Shown here: one piece after another, positions 20,089-32,089 of the stretch
Numbering within the stretch: the stretch's first letter is position 1
Layout of the letters: every line of letters begins with the position of its first letter
Origin: Lunularia cruciata
Lineage: Eukaryota; Streptophyta; Marchantiopsida; Lunulariales; Lunulariaceae
Length of the DNA stretch: 64,000 nucleotides
Reading direction: 5' to 3'
Assembly (NCBI GenBank): GCA_948567375.1
Contig: OX419757.1
Location: 24,360,732-24,424,731 of the forward strand
Made by a program: the position numbers and the translations under genes
Notes under the pieces: model-generated
What the model was told of the DNA's origin: nothing
Seen by the model: only the letters and a program-made list of their open reading frames with translations
Databases searched by the model: none

Positions 20089-21550
20089 CTTGCATCTAAA
20101 TATGCGATTCATGACTCAAAATATCTTGCTGATAAAATTAAATACAGGGGACTAGAAACCCTGAAGTTGCATCGGTAATGACACTAGTTTAGTTATGCTG
20201 ATACGCCTCCGCGACCAACACAAATTCATAATTAAATCTCTTACCATAGGACTGCAGCGCCTAGATCATATATATTTCCATTTAAATACAATTTAGAAAG
20301 TCAAACCAATAGGTCAAATAATATCATCGTCCGGATAAGATGTTAAAATGCTCAATTCCTTTTTGGTGAATATTTTGGAGGTGAACTTTTTGCAAAACAG
20401 TCAGTACCTGTTTAGAGGATTATGGGCCTAACTCTTCTCGTAATATCTTTACAAGTTCGTTCCGTTAGTGAACTATACGTCATTCACTAGCAACCAAGCT
20501 GAACATATTACTTCGCTAACGAAACACCGTTAGTGAATATGAATGGTCGTGTGAATATGAATATTAGCGCCGTAGAGATCCCGTAAGACATTTTTTCGAC
20601 AGTTTGGAAGTGAGTTTCGTTAACCCTTCGAAATTTTACGCGTCATCTTTGTAGTCACGTGTAAAATCTTACACGGTTACGAGCAACCTTAAGAATTCGT
20701 AGAAAGAATTTACCCCATAATTTTCGTAAATAAAATTCGTTATCGCCCTTCAGAATTTTAGGGGTACAATAGGGGGTTTTAAAAATATTTCTACGGAATA
20801 TTTACGAGAGTAACAATTAATTACTCCAAAAATGGATAGGTGGTTACTTGTAACAATTATGACTATAAACCTTAACAATTATTAATCCCAAAAATGAAAC
20901 TATATAGAATATTTTATAGATAATTTATAAAATCACTTCATCCTCGGCATTCGGTTCGCGATAAGAGATTAGGCGGTTATTGGCCCGAGAGGTTAGGAAG
21001 TGCAGGTGGATTTCGAATGAATGAGTATGATTAATATCTAGTAAGAAATATGATTAGAGGTCAAGGACCAAGAAAATACTGATTTTTGGGGAAAGGCACA
21101 TGGCAATTACACTAGTGTTCGTGCAGATTTTGAATTTGTGAACTCTACTTTGATTTGATTTGAGTAGATGTGAAATTTGATTTTTTGACCTGCTCCTTTT
21201 ATTCTTACCTGATCTAACTCCCTCCAAAAACCAATGACACGGGTGATTCTATCTTACTCCCTCCAAAATCTCACTTCCTCGAGTTGGGTAGAGGAGATTG
21301 CTTTGATGTGGGTTTGTCAGTTGTTAGTTTCTTGGAGATTGGAAGTTTCAACTAAAAGGTCAAAATGTTGTTAGTGCAAGACAAGATTTAGCTGAGTGCA
21401 TTCATGGGTGGGTTTAGGGTGGGAGTGGGGAGAAGAAATAAGTGTGCCGGCCTACGAACTGAGAGTTTGAGATTTGAGACTGATGGTTATGGAATGCACT
21501 CAACTCCAACTGCTTGATATGGGAGTTCCATTTCCATTAGCAAGTTTCTA
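20089..21550. other. Low-copy intergenic DNA, no gene seen
   Basis: AT-rich but still with many CpG dinucleotides up to about 20950 (for example around 20440-20720), like the left flank of the kinase gene. CpG becomes rare after about 21050. No domain-bearing frame was found. Confidence 0.5.
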
Positions 21551-21578
21551 TACTCTTGTTGAATTGTAGGATCATGCC

Positions 21579-22570
21579 TTGCATAGTATATTTAATATTG
21601 AGCATTCTACAGTAGTTACTTCCCATCTTGTAAATTTAAATCCTCCACATTCTCTTGAGAAGTCTAGCAATGCCTTACGTTCTCTTGTAATGAAATTTCA
21701 AGCTCTTCTTGCCATGGTTTCCTCCAGTCCATTGTCTGGCCTTTCTTCTAAAGGTGTCAAATCAAAAGCATCGGGTGTGAAATCCAAGGAAGGTGAAGAT
21801 GATAGATTTAGAATGATATCTCACCATTATAGTCAAATCTTGGATTATCTAGAAGACCTTGACCATTTTAAGCAAATATACGGAAGGAATAGTAAGAAAC
21901 ATGTATAGCATAGCATCACATTTAGTTATATTGCCACTTATTTGGTGAAGTTTGGGAGAGGGTTCCAAAAATCTATGATGGGAGATAGATTGCATAAAAA
22001 ATGTGCTCAATACATGGCTTCTTATAAGTCTGCTTGGACATAGAAACATAAATATATAGGAGAAGGACTCATTGAGAAAGAAATCCAACAAGGATAGAAA
22101 ATCATTGATGATAACTAAATCATCAATGTCCACACTTTTCAAGAATGGATCTTGTGTTTGGTTCAAGAGCTAATATTTCTCACCCGCACTAGTATCCTTA
22201 GGGGTTGAAAATGGAATTTTCAAGGAGATAGTCATAGAAGAGGATATATGATCTTATTTTACATTTGAATTTCCATATGAGTGTTATGTCTATGAAACAC
22301 ACACATATGGGTTTTGTGGTCCTAGCATGGAAGGGTTTTCAACTCCTAGCATCCAATAGTCATTTCCCTATGTATTATTATCTCACGGTTTCAAGGAGTA
22401 TCATGTGTAGGATCAAGAGGACAAGAGTCAATAAAAAATAGATTTTGATTACTTTCTATGTCCACCAATTACCTTTGAAGATGAGGAACCACTTACAAGG
22501 GAATTAAGTAGAGAGTGGGACCATGAGGGTGATAGGGAAGGAGAATAAGAGACAAGTGAATGAGAGCTAG
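21579..22570 (+). pseudogene. Decayed acidic ORF of an unidentified transposon
   Basis: An open piece of 109 codons (21579-21908) contains a Ser/Lys-rich stretch and HHYSQILDYLEDLDHFKQIY. After a stop, readable text continues in the same strand (KFGRGFQKSMMGD, then EDEEPLTRELSREWDHEGD near 22480). Length, charge and repeated stops suggest a retrotransposon gag-like or accessory ORF, but I cannot name the family. Confidence 0.35.
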
Positions 22571-22727
22571 ATTTGTGAAGCAAAGAAAGGTCTATAGAGG
22601 CAAGATACCTTCCTCTTCCACAAAGACATCATCGGCATCAACTAGAACAAAGATACTTGCTTCAAGACACCTTCATCATCAACAATCTTTGCCTTCACCC
22701 AAGATCTTTCTAATATGACCAAGTTAA

Positions 22728-23205
22728 TATAATACCAAGAACTAGACATATCATCTACGGATGAAAATTGGCTTGGTAATAAAAATGTGCTAATTCCCTC
22801 CCTCCTTCCCACCCACCCACCCACCTACCTACTCACTCACTATAGAGGAAGGCTAGCTTTCCCCTAGGCTTGTCTCATTGAGAGCTCTCCAATGGTACCT
22901 CAACCATGCGATTAAGAGATTCCCACAAGAATATTCCCTAAAGATTCCCTATGGTCAAAGATAGTTTGACCAACCAGATAGGATCAAAACCAACAGGTAA
23001 CCCATGCATGCAACTAATCTAAGGGTAGAACTTGTTGACATGTCACCAATTCATGTCTCTGATCCAAGGGTGGAGCTTCCTTCAAGAGAGCCCCCCTTGC
23101 TATATAATACAGTCAAGGTGCTCCTTTGGGGCATTGGAGATTGAGTGCAAAGCTTTGTGTTTTCTCCAATGTTCTCTTAAGGTCTCCTATCCTTGGAGGA
23201 TTACA
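22728..23205 (+). mobile_element. Solo LTR, family LTR-A, copy 3
   Basis: Starts TATAATACC and ends GGATTACA, matching the termini of the copy at 3660-4358. It is flanked by GTTAA (22723-22727) and ATTAA (23206-23210), a 5-bp duplication with one mismatch. The TATA-like block CTATATAATACAG is at about 23100. Part of the 5' half is missing and replaced by a C-rich simple repeat. Confidence 0.78.
22797..22838 (+). repeat. Degenerate (CCCA/CCTA)n microsatellite inside the solo LTR
   Basis: Run of CCCTCCTTCC, CCCACC repeats, then CTACCTACTCACTCACT within the LTR at the place where other copies carry unique sequence. Confidence 0.7.
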
Positions 23206-23900
23206 ATTAAGGAGCGAGTGTTAAGAGGCCAGGGTTAGGGCCAGGGCTTAGAGATACAAAATTGGTAGAAATAGAAGCTCAAAAAGTAGCAAAGGATGGA
23301 GAATCTATGACTCAAAGGTGAAATTAAAATAAAAAGCTTTGTTTTTAGAGTTAGAGAAAATGAGAATTAATTAAGTAATTTATTCTCCAAGTTAGAGAAG
23401 AAGAGAATTAAGAAAAGAACTTCCAAATCCAAAAGGTTTCATTCTACAATTGTAGAATTTGCAAAAGCAAGGACCACACCCAAAGAGATCAAAATTATAA
23501 TGAGTATCATACCCTGTCCATATACTACAACAGATATAGATAGTACCCTTGTTGAAAATTCTAGTAATGATAGCAAAAGTGGTGTGCCATAACAAATGCT
23601 CAAGTCTAGAATGCATGGCCAAAACACATTCATGGTCATTGTTTATCCATATCTCTATTTTCTTGAGGGAGTTTCCATGTTTGTTTTGCATTTTCTATCC
23701 ATTATAGAGTACCTTGATTTACACATTTACACACTATAATTTTAAGCATGTTATGAGCTATTACGGATTTGGATTTGGTTTAGCTTCAAGTGATAATCAA
23801 ATAGAAGCACTAAAATCAATTGGGATCACAATAGTTCTACTATGGTATTGGAAAAAATGTTGGATTTGCATGAGGATCTAGGGATTTGGCATGTTTCATG
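23206..23900. other. Unassigned AT-rich DNA with a short GGGTTAGGG-like stretch
   Basis: No gene recognised. At 23228-23251 there is CCAGGGTTAGGGCCAGGG, which looks like degenerate telomeric repeat text but is too short to be more than a curiosity. Confidence 0.4.
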
Positions 23901-24039
23901 TGGGTTTCATAATAAAACACATCAATTTGCCAGGTTTTGTGAGAAGATTGGCCCAAAGTAATTAGGTTTCACATGGGTTTCACAATGTGATCATGACAAA
24001 GACATCAGGTTTGATTGATATCACATGGTTTTGCAAGGA

Positions 24040-25500
24040 GATCACAAAAAAGACATTAGGTTTATATGGTCTTGCACAGTTTTGTGAGGAGATTGAAATA
24101 CATAAGAAAGGATTTTGTGAGGCCAAAGGCTGTAGGGATTGAGACTATACTCTAGGAGTTGACTTGATGTCCACTTGTGGATGAGAAACCCAATGGCTGA
24201 TCTTGTATATCCCTTAAATCTATCTAGAGGAGCTATCAAGTGGTCACATGAAGATAGATGGGAATCCGCTACTCGAGTATCAAGAGGAGTAAATGTTGGG
24301 AAATGAATAGCACCATGTGGATGGTTCCTACAATATGGTAAGAATGCACTCTCCACTATCACTATATCACAAAACCCTCGATCCATAGCCATAAAATGCA
24401 CTATAAGTCCCTAAATTGGTCACAATATCCATCCATGTTATCAAACACACCCATGAGGCAAGCACCAATGTACACCCTTGGGTAAGAAACCATGACCTCA
24501 TGATGTCTATCCAATTGAGTACCTCAAAAAGATTCACATAATACTCCATGAACTCTCTAATGCTAGGACATGAGAAATATCTAAAAGTATCTAAAAATAT
24601 CTAAAAGTACTACTTGCTCTAAATAGGAGCCATCCACTCCTCTCCACCAGTCTAGACAATTGGCCCAAGAAACTACTACTATCCCACATGGTGTCTCCCA
24701 AATATCCAATATTCAAAACCAAGATCTTCTTCTATTGGTCATGAGCATAAACCAAGCAAGGAATAAACTAACCTAACTCAATCATCCTTTATTGCAGCAT
24801 AGATAATCTAGAAACCTCACCGGTGAGTATCTTTCTCCTCTCTTCTAACCACTTAATCTCTTGGGAAATATGACTAAAAGGGGGCAAAGAAGCAAGATTA
24901 TCCAAAAGTAAAGATCTCCAAGCTATGATGTCTATATCATATGTATATCCATACATGGCTCTCCTCTAGGCACTCCATGCAAGCGAGGCTTTTTTCTACA
25001 CATCTACAAATCTCATCTTTAATCCATACTCAAGTCTATCTATTTGAGTCTCCTCACTAATCATGGAAATCCTCTTTGTTTGGGTCTACTCATGCTTAGC
25101 AAACTCTCATGGAGATTTTCTCTATAGGTACTCTAAAAAAAATGCCCTTGCATCCTCATAAGCCCCCTCTAAGGATATCCTTGCCTCAACCAACTCAACC
25201 CGAGATCTCTCCAACTCAACTTAGGTACTCTACGACTCACCCATGGAGAGTTGGAGCTCTCAGTGATAGTTCTATATTTGCAACCTATAAGCCTCAACCT
25301 CTAATTGTCTCCTGGCCTTTTATTTATCAAATGCACTCATGAAATCATCTCTCTCTCCCATCTCTCACCAAAGTCAAATATAAACTCTCTCTCATAGTCT
25401 GCTCTTGATCTCTCTTCTCTAACTCCCCTTCTTTCTCCTCCAAGTCTCCCAAAGAAAAATCTCTCTAATTGAGTACTCTCTCCCTCTCCTCTAGGCATCC
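24040..25500 (-). pseudogene. Decayed ORF with Glu/Arg-rich coiled coil, probable retrotransposon
   Basis: On the minus strand, text readable through several stops includes the acidic-basic helical segments ELERSRVELVEARISLEG (about 25200-25150) and SQEIKWLEERRKILTGEV (about 24870-24820), followed by the open pieces 24549-24367 and 24401-24042. Such charged coiled coils are common in gag-like plant transposon ORFs. No catalytic domain is seen, so the family is unassigned. The purine-rich coding strand explains the long TC runs on the plus strand. Confidence 0.4.
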
Positions 25501-25545
25501 CATGGCACTCTCATTCCATAAGAGCGGGCTCACTCTCAGCAAGAG

Positions 25546-25578
25546 TTCTCTCTCTCTCTCTCTCATTCTCTCTCTCCG
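25546..25578 (+). repeat. (TC)n simple repeat
   Basis: Near-perfect CT dinucleotide run within a wider pyrimidine-rich tract. Confidence 0.85.
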
Positions 25579-26351
25579 CCAAGTCCTTCTCCAAGTCTCT
25601 CACCAATTGCTCTCTCTCTCACTAGAGTTTGCAACTCTAGCACTAGCATCTAAAATTGCATCTATATTACTCTTTCTCTCTCTCCACACTCTAGTGTTGC
25701 ATGTTAGGATTTTCATAATCCGTGTACAGGTAAGAGTAACTCTGAGTCTGATCCAACCAAGGGCACTTAATGAAAGTCATGTTATCAGCCATTGAACCAA
25801 GGTTGCTGATCAACCAACCACACTCCTTGAAATCCACCATGTTTGGAATGTCCCATATTTTTTGATAAACAATTTCTATCTTCTTATGGTAAAACATGTA
25901 GAAATAAAATGAGGTTTAGTGATTTCTCCAAAACCTCCCTCCCTTTGATAATCCTCCAAAACCTCTCTACTTCTTCCATAATTTCTCTCTCCTTCTAAAA
26001 TGTTAAATCCCTTCAAAACCTCTCTTATGTTCTCACTGGTGTCCTATGGTTAGTTTCTTATTGTTCCCTACAATTAAAACCAAATGACAAGACTAGTAGA
26101 AGAAAAGGTCACAATTCTTCCAAAAAAACTCCCTCCTCTTGATTCCTCTTGATTCCTTCTTTTCTCCTCCAAAACCTCTCTCCTCTCAATTCCTCTCTTC
26201 CTCTCTACCTCCAAAGCTCCTCTTTTGCCTCTCATATCCACTCTTCTCCTTTTATCCTCCAAAATTATCTTTATATTTTGCTCTTTATTGCATTGCCTTA
26301 CCATTAGAGGTTAGAGATTTAAATTCTACCTTGTCATTGTCTTCTCTTCTG

Positions 26352-26372
26352 CTCTCTCTCTCTCTCTCTCTC
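26352..26372 (+). repeat. (TC)n simple repeat
   Basis: Perfect CT dinucleotide run of about ten units. The surrounding 25900-26500 region is pyrimidine-rich without a convincing gene. Confidence 0.85.
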
Positions 26373-26519
26373 CCTCCCTATTCAAATATCCCTATACCTA
26401 GTTCTTGTCTACTCTCTTTGTCCTTTTATTCAAGAATCTTCCTTGTTATTGTCTTTTGCTCTTGGTTTCTCCGACCTCTATTCAAAAACCACCCAAACTC
26501 TTAGCTTTAGTTTCTTATC

Positions 26520-27590
26520 ATTGGCTTTAGTTGATAGGCTCTAGATATTCATTTCTAGTACAAAACAAACATTCTTTAAATCTTCCCAAAATCTTTGACA
26601 TTACAATTTGATGAGAACCTTTCTTCCTAGTCTTTGAAGTAGATGGTCTATCCTCAGTCATTCTAACTTTTGATGTATCAGACATCCTAGCACTCAGATT
26701 TTACTGTCTCACCAAAGTAGACACTCTTGATTGCACACAAAAATACTCAACTCACTGTCTCTTAAAACCTTCAAAGGTAGTACACACCAATTCACTCATG
26801 CAACACTAATAGCCTCCAATACTGAGGTAGCATAGAACACTCTTGAGATGATGTTAGGCAGCTCAGAGCTTCACAAAATACTATGGGTTGGTGGTGGGAA
26901 TCACCCATGTAGAAGAACTTAACAAAACAAGAGTAGAAAGCACTCTTATATACACATTAGCAAACCCTAGGGAGTTGCTTTGCTCAACCCTAATTAGGGC
27001 TGCGCCCTACTTTACCCTAAATATCTAGCAGAGCTTCTAGAGGAATATAACAAATCCTTAAAAGTAGAGAAGTCACTAAACTAGAGATTAACTAAATCTA
27101 ACACAATTCATTCTAAAATCTTTGACATAACAACTATGAACATCTCCCAATCTTTGACATTAAGATTCTGAAAATCTCTCAAAATCTTTGATGTTTTGAC
27201 TATGACTCTTCATCCTTAACTTAATGCCAACCCTTCTATCCAATGACATCTTTCCATCTCATCCAAACGCCTTTTAAACTTCCATACACACTTCCAACCA
27301 AAGATACCTTTCCATCTCATGCAAACACCCTTTAACTTCTTCAATGTCCAAGACAATAGTAGCACACTTCCATGGAGATAACACAATATTTAGTAATGCA
27401 CATATTAGAAATTACTTTTTTTATCCAAGGTTCAAGAAACCTACAAGTCTGGTAAAGGCTTAACATGTATTCATCACAACTTCTCTTCTCTCTCTCTCTC
27501 TTTTGGCTAGCTTGAATAGGGAACTCCAAAATTTCATCTACTTTTGTTCTTCTTCTCTAGTTGATTCATTTCCTTCTTCCCACATATCTC
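26520..27590. other. Unassigned AT-rich DNA
   Basis: No gene or element recognised. Several ATCTTTGACATT-like phrases recur between 26580 and 27200, which suggests local duplication or an old repeat. A short (CT)n run lies at about 27488-27502. Confidence 0.4.
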
Positions 27591-27599
27591 TTCTATTAA

Positions 27600-27900
27600 T
27601 AAGAAAGTTATGTAAAATAATACAAGTACTGACCCACCTTAACAGATATCTATTCTACTCAGGTTTAGTTTTTAATTGCACCCTTAGCTCATGTAAAAAA
27701 TACCATCTACTCTTTAAAATTCCTATACAATGCTCATTGACTACCTTGGTTCTTGCTAAACATTTATTGAAATCTACTTTATCTGGGAAGTGCTGCACTT
27801 TAAATGATAGTACCATGTGGCTCATAGGAGTATAGCCCCAATCACGTATCAAGTACAACTGATGCTTAAATGAGTCATTGAGATAAGAATTAAAATTATG
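27600..27900 (-). pseudogene. PIF/Harbinger-type transposase, C-terminal piece
   Basis: Minus-strand frame with YLIRDWGYTP, then FPDKVDFNKCLARTKVVNEH and CIGILKSRWYFL. This matches the end of the DDE_Tnp_4 nuclease of PIF/Harbinger transposases and HARBI1-like proteins: the second catalytic Asp lies in the DxGY block and the final Glu in the VVxExxxGxLKxRW block. It ends at a TGA just after KTKPE. The N-terminal half and terminal repeats were not found nearby, so this is a fragment. Confidence 0.75.
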
Positions 27901-28420
27901 TTTGATTATATCAATAAAAAATCTAGTTATATCATAATTATAGTTTGATCAAGTTGATAAACGTGTTAGTGACTAGTGATTGAAAGAAGAAATTTGTCTT
28001 TTTTTCTCGTGCAAAGAAAATAACCATTGAATAACATTGGATGGTCAAAGAAGGATGATTGCCATAAAGAAGATTAGAAGCATCAATAAATACCTTATAT
28101 ATTCTTATTATATTTGAAAGAAAAATAACATGACCAAATGTTATACACTTTCTTATATATGCCCAATATATCTAAAATATCAAGTTTTAACTCATTAAGA
28201 TAGCTAAGTCATCATGTCCTTTAGCAATCCACATCTTATCTTATCAAAACTTGGTTATCTTATGGATAAATCATAATACTACTTGTATATGGAGTACCTT
28301 ATGTCTTGTCACAAAATTTGATGTGATCTAGTTGGTACTAGGTGAATATAATTCCTTGTTTATTTGTATAATAACTAGCAAAATTTAGTGAAAAATCATG
28401 TCTACAAAAACAACAAGACA
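27901..28420. other. Unassigned AT-rich DNA
   Basis: Very AT-rich. No coding feature, RNA gene or repeat could be supported. Confidence 0.4.
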
Positions 28421-29010
28421 TAAGGAGTTTGTGTCCTTGCACCATCAAGTTTATCTAGAGGAAAATCTCTTGGACATTTTGGATCTTCTACCTCCAAATC
28501 TTTGTAGTACCAAGGTACCAAACTTAAATCCTATAGAGAATTAGTTGTTGAATAAGTGTCTTTCAAGCTTTATATTTTTGATTTAATCATCTTAATAATA
28601 CTTTATTTAGCTCTCATGTAGTGGGTTGAGCAAATCTTGAACAAGTCTTGTGTGAATACAAAGCTTTATAACCTACATTAACTCTCTTCTTGTTGTAAGT
28701 AGACTAATTAAAAGTTATGAGAAAACTCCATTCCCAAGAACTTGCAATGAAAAATTGCTCCAAAGGGTTGCTATAAAAGTAGCATATGAAACCCTTAAAG
28801 CCTACCACAATCACCTTAGACTTATCAAGTTTGACCTACAATTTTGTCTTGTTGCAAAGGAGAAAATGAAATTCTAGTAGCTTAGGTGAAAAATGTGGTT
28901 TCCAAGAGAGGAGAACCACATCATTTGTGAAAGAAGTGCATGTATCATCAAAGAATCATACATTGTTATAGTTCCAACTTTTGATAGTAATCTCTCCAAA
29001 TCCAAATTGG
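28421..29010 (-). pseudogene. Old LINE ORF2 RT fragment (minus strand)
   Basis: Block-by-block match to the minus-strand ORF2 at about 58020-58600: the plus-strand phrases acataaggagtttg, cctaccacaatcacctta, aaccacatcat and tctctccaaatcc appear in the same order and spacing. It carries many more substitutions and stops than the copy at 57-61 kb, so it is an older insertion. Confidence 0.7.
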
Positions 29011-30345
29011 CAATGATGTTGTACTCATATACATTGCTAAAAAACATACATTGTTGTCAATATCATACACTCTAGATATATCACTCATATAGAAAGTCAC
29101 ACATCAATTATAACGTGCTACAATAATAAATGATAAGAAATCAGAACTATAACTCAATACACTATGTCAATAGGCATTGATTACACCATCAAGCCACACC
29201 CACTTTAACTTAGAGAATCCAAGTTCACTTGCCAACTTCAGTCCACCATAGCCGGGAGCTCAAAGGCTCAACATAAAAGAATTGAGCTCTCTAGAGCTGC
29301 ATTTCAAAGTATATTCATTGGGATGACTAGGGAATTTGAACCTAATGGCACACTCAATGGTACATCTGATGGTAAAAATGGTTGGTTTAATAGTGCAATC
29401 AAGAATCCTATTGTAATATCCAACTACCACTAAGTAGTCCTTGAGTAGCTATGGATATAATTGTGACTACCAAGACTATCATTTCAACATCCTAGCAAAC
29501 TAGTTTTGGTACCACAAATCTTGTGACAATTGTCATGCATATATACATTGTTACACAACATACATCATTGTTAACATCATACATTATAGAAGTACAAGTC
29601 ATAGAAAGCTACACACAAACTCCTAAAGTAAAAAAATCACCCCTAGTTGGTAGTTAGGTCACTCTAACTCAAGATACCAATCTACTCTAAGTATATGGTA
29701 TGCACCATGGTGAGCAAAGGTTAAGAGGCTAGGTGCTATTGCGTCCCATTGTTAGACGCTTGTCTGCAATCTATACCAGCTAAGTAGTGAGCTAGCTAAA
29801 GTCAAGAGCATCATAGACATAGCCATTGCCCTTGAGGAATAATTACAAGGAGAGGAGTCAAATATGCCATATGACATCCTCTCAAATAGCTAGCACATAA
29901 CAACACACTAATAGTTCTACTAATAGAGCCACATAATATACACAACAAGCTTGCACATATAATTAGCATGCTTGGGTCCATTGTGTCATCAATGTTTGGA
30001 AGGTGGTAAGGCACACAATTACAAACATGATCTTTCCAAAATACACCATTGTATCTTTCAAACATGAGGACTCTTGAAGGAAAAATCTCATGCAATCTCA
30101 ATAGTATGACATATCATGTAATCACATCAAGAGTTTTTAGTGCAATCTATTGTAAATATACATAATCACCTAAATGAGACCAATGGATCAAATGTATAAA
30201 ACCTCATTTTTAAATAGTGATGTAGCATAAGGTATCCCTATGTTGAGCAATTGCCAAGTTCTCAAAGGCCATTGACATCACTCTTTGAAAGATCTCTGCC
30301 CATTGAGAACATGTGCTCACTCATACATCTAGATCATCCAAGTCC
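29011..30345. other. Unassigned repeat-like DNA
   Basis: No domain-bearing frame. Similar phrases around 29030-29110 and 29540-29620 (acatacat.gttg/aacatcatacact/tatag...cacac) suggest an imperfect internal duplication about 520 bp apart. The 96-codon minus frame at 30101-29811 shows no recognisable domain. Confidence 0.4.
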
Positions 30346-30347
30346 AA

Positions 30348-32050
30348 AAAGTTCTTTGCCAAGTTGTATGGTCAAATTTTGGAGTCTAGGTTGAGTACTT
30401 GGGCTGAAAACTACAAAATTTGAGCTAAGTGCCAAGCTGGTTTCAGATCAGGCTTTAGTAATTTGGACCACCTATTGGTACTCCATATTTTGTGGTGGAA
30501 ATCTAAGGGTGTTGGGAGAGCTCTCTATGTTGCATTTATTGATTCAGGAAGGCCTTTGATAAGGTGCTTAGGAAATCTCTAAGTGAGAGATTCAATGAAG
30601 TTGGTGTTTCAGCCAATCTGATTGGTGCTATCTCTAGACTCTATGAGAAAGTGATTGAGAGCCTTTCATCTTTGAGCTCTCAAGATGTCCTTAGCACAAT
30701 GGGTGTGATTCAAGGCTGCTCTCTATCTCCAACCCTCTTTGGAATCTTCATTGATGATCTAGAGAGACTACTCATGGAAGCTGGAGCTACTGGTGTACAG
30801 GTTGGCTCTTTGATGATACATGCACTCCTTTATGCAGATGATGTAGTGCTCCTCTCCACCAATCTAGAGAGTTTATAGAAGCTATTGGGTTCTCTTCTTT
30901 GCTTTTGCAATCAAACAAAGATGGAGGTGAACCTTGACAAGTCCAAGGTGATTGTGGTGGGTACTAAAGGTGTCACACTTTTCTTTTTTTATGGACAGCA
31001 ATTGGAGCAGGTTTCTTCTTATAAGTACTTGGACCTTGATCTTCTCATGACTATAGTTGGTCTACTTGTGTGAAGATGAGAATCAATGCAGGGTTTAGAG
31101 CTTTGTATTCACTCATGAATTGCTCTAGACTTGCTCATCTTACCACATGGGAGTTGAAGAAGGTGTTATTCAGATCTCTTGTGCAGCCGGTGGTTCTCTA
31201 TGGCGTTCAGATTTGGGGTCCAAGTACTAAGAAGACATGGTGGCAAAAGGTGGAGAAAGTTCAGAAAGTGTTTTTGTATGATGAACTTGGGGTGAAGATT
31301 CAAACTCCTTATGTATTGCTGCTTTCTTGCTTATGCATTTTGCCTCTTGAGGCTGAAGCTTAGTTTTTAGCTCTCACATATGCCACTAAGGTGAGGTCCA
31401 TGGAGCATGGAGAATTCCCTACCAAGCTTTTTGTGCCACTCAATCTATTGGTTGGTATATAGATCTGATTGCATGGGCCACAAGGTGGAATGTTTGTGAG
31501 CAACATTGGAGATTGGAGCCTATTGCACTACGAGAAGTGATCAAGGAGCAGTGCTTACTTTGCTTATGGCAGCAACTTGGTACCAAGTTGGTGTTCTATC
31601 AACAATTTGTAAATCCTATTTTGGTATATTGTGAGCAAGATTATCTCTTGCTAGGATTTCTACTTCACTTAGATATATTATTGCTAAGTATAGAACTAGT
31701 TCTCATAGACTAGAAGTAGAACAAGGACGTTGGTAGCAAGTAGAGCACTCCATGCAACGTTGAAAATTGTGTACTATGAGCAAAGTTGAGGATAAACCCC
31801 ATATGTTTGTTGATTGCCCTTGTTACATGCAAATCAGAGTTAGACATCAGATTACTTGTAGTTATTTCTCAACTCTCTTACAGGTTGAAGCTTTAGCATT
31901 AGGGAAGTATATGGCAGAGATTAGTTTACATCAGACCAAATTGTTACAGATTGATCAAATGACCTAGGCTCACATTTCATGTATTTGTATTGTGTTTCCA
32001 GCCTTTTGACTATTTGGGTCTTTTGGGCTTTATATTTCATTGTTCAAAAT
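30348..32050 (+). pseudogene. 5'-truncated LINE, RT domain to 3' end (LINE copy D)
   Basis: Begins abruptly inside ORF2 (FAKLYGQILESRL) and runs to the family 3' end at about 32047. Open pieces include GVIQGCSLSPTLFGIFIDDL, ALLYADDVVLLST with an intact YADD motif, YGVQIWGPSTKKTWW, and the C-terminal CTMSKVEDKPHMFVDCPCY, a Cys/His motif that probably binds zinc. It is better preserved than copy C but still has frameshifts near 30540, 31060 and 31360 and several stops. Confidence 0.88.
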
Positions 32051-32089
32051 TATAACAACATCATGATGAATGGCTATAGGTTAATTTGG

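Noticed and set aside
23228..23251. Telomere-like GGGTTAGGG text
   Set aside because: Only two imperfect units; not an interstitial telomeric array.
25469..25795. 108-codon Ser/Leu-rich plus-strand frame
   Set aside because: Shadow of the TC repeats. The minus strand reads as a charged coiled coil, which fits a real former ORF better.
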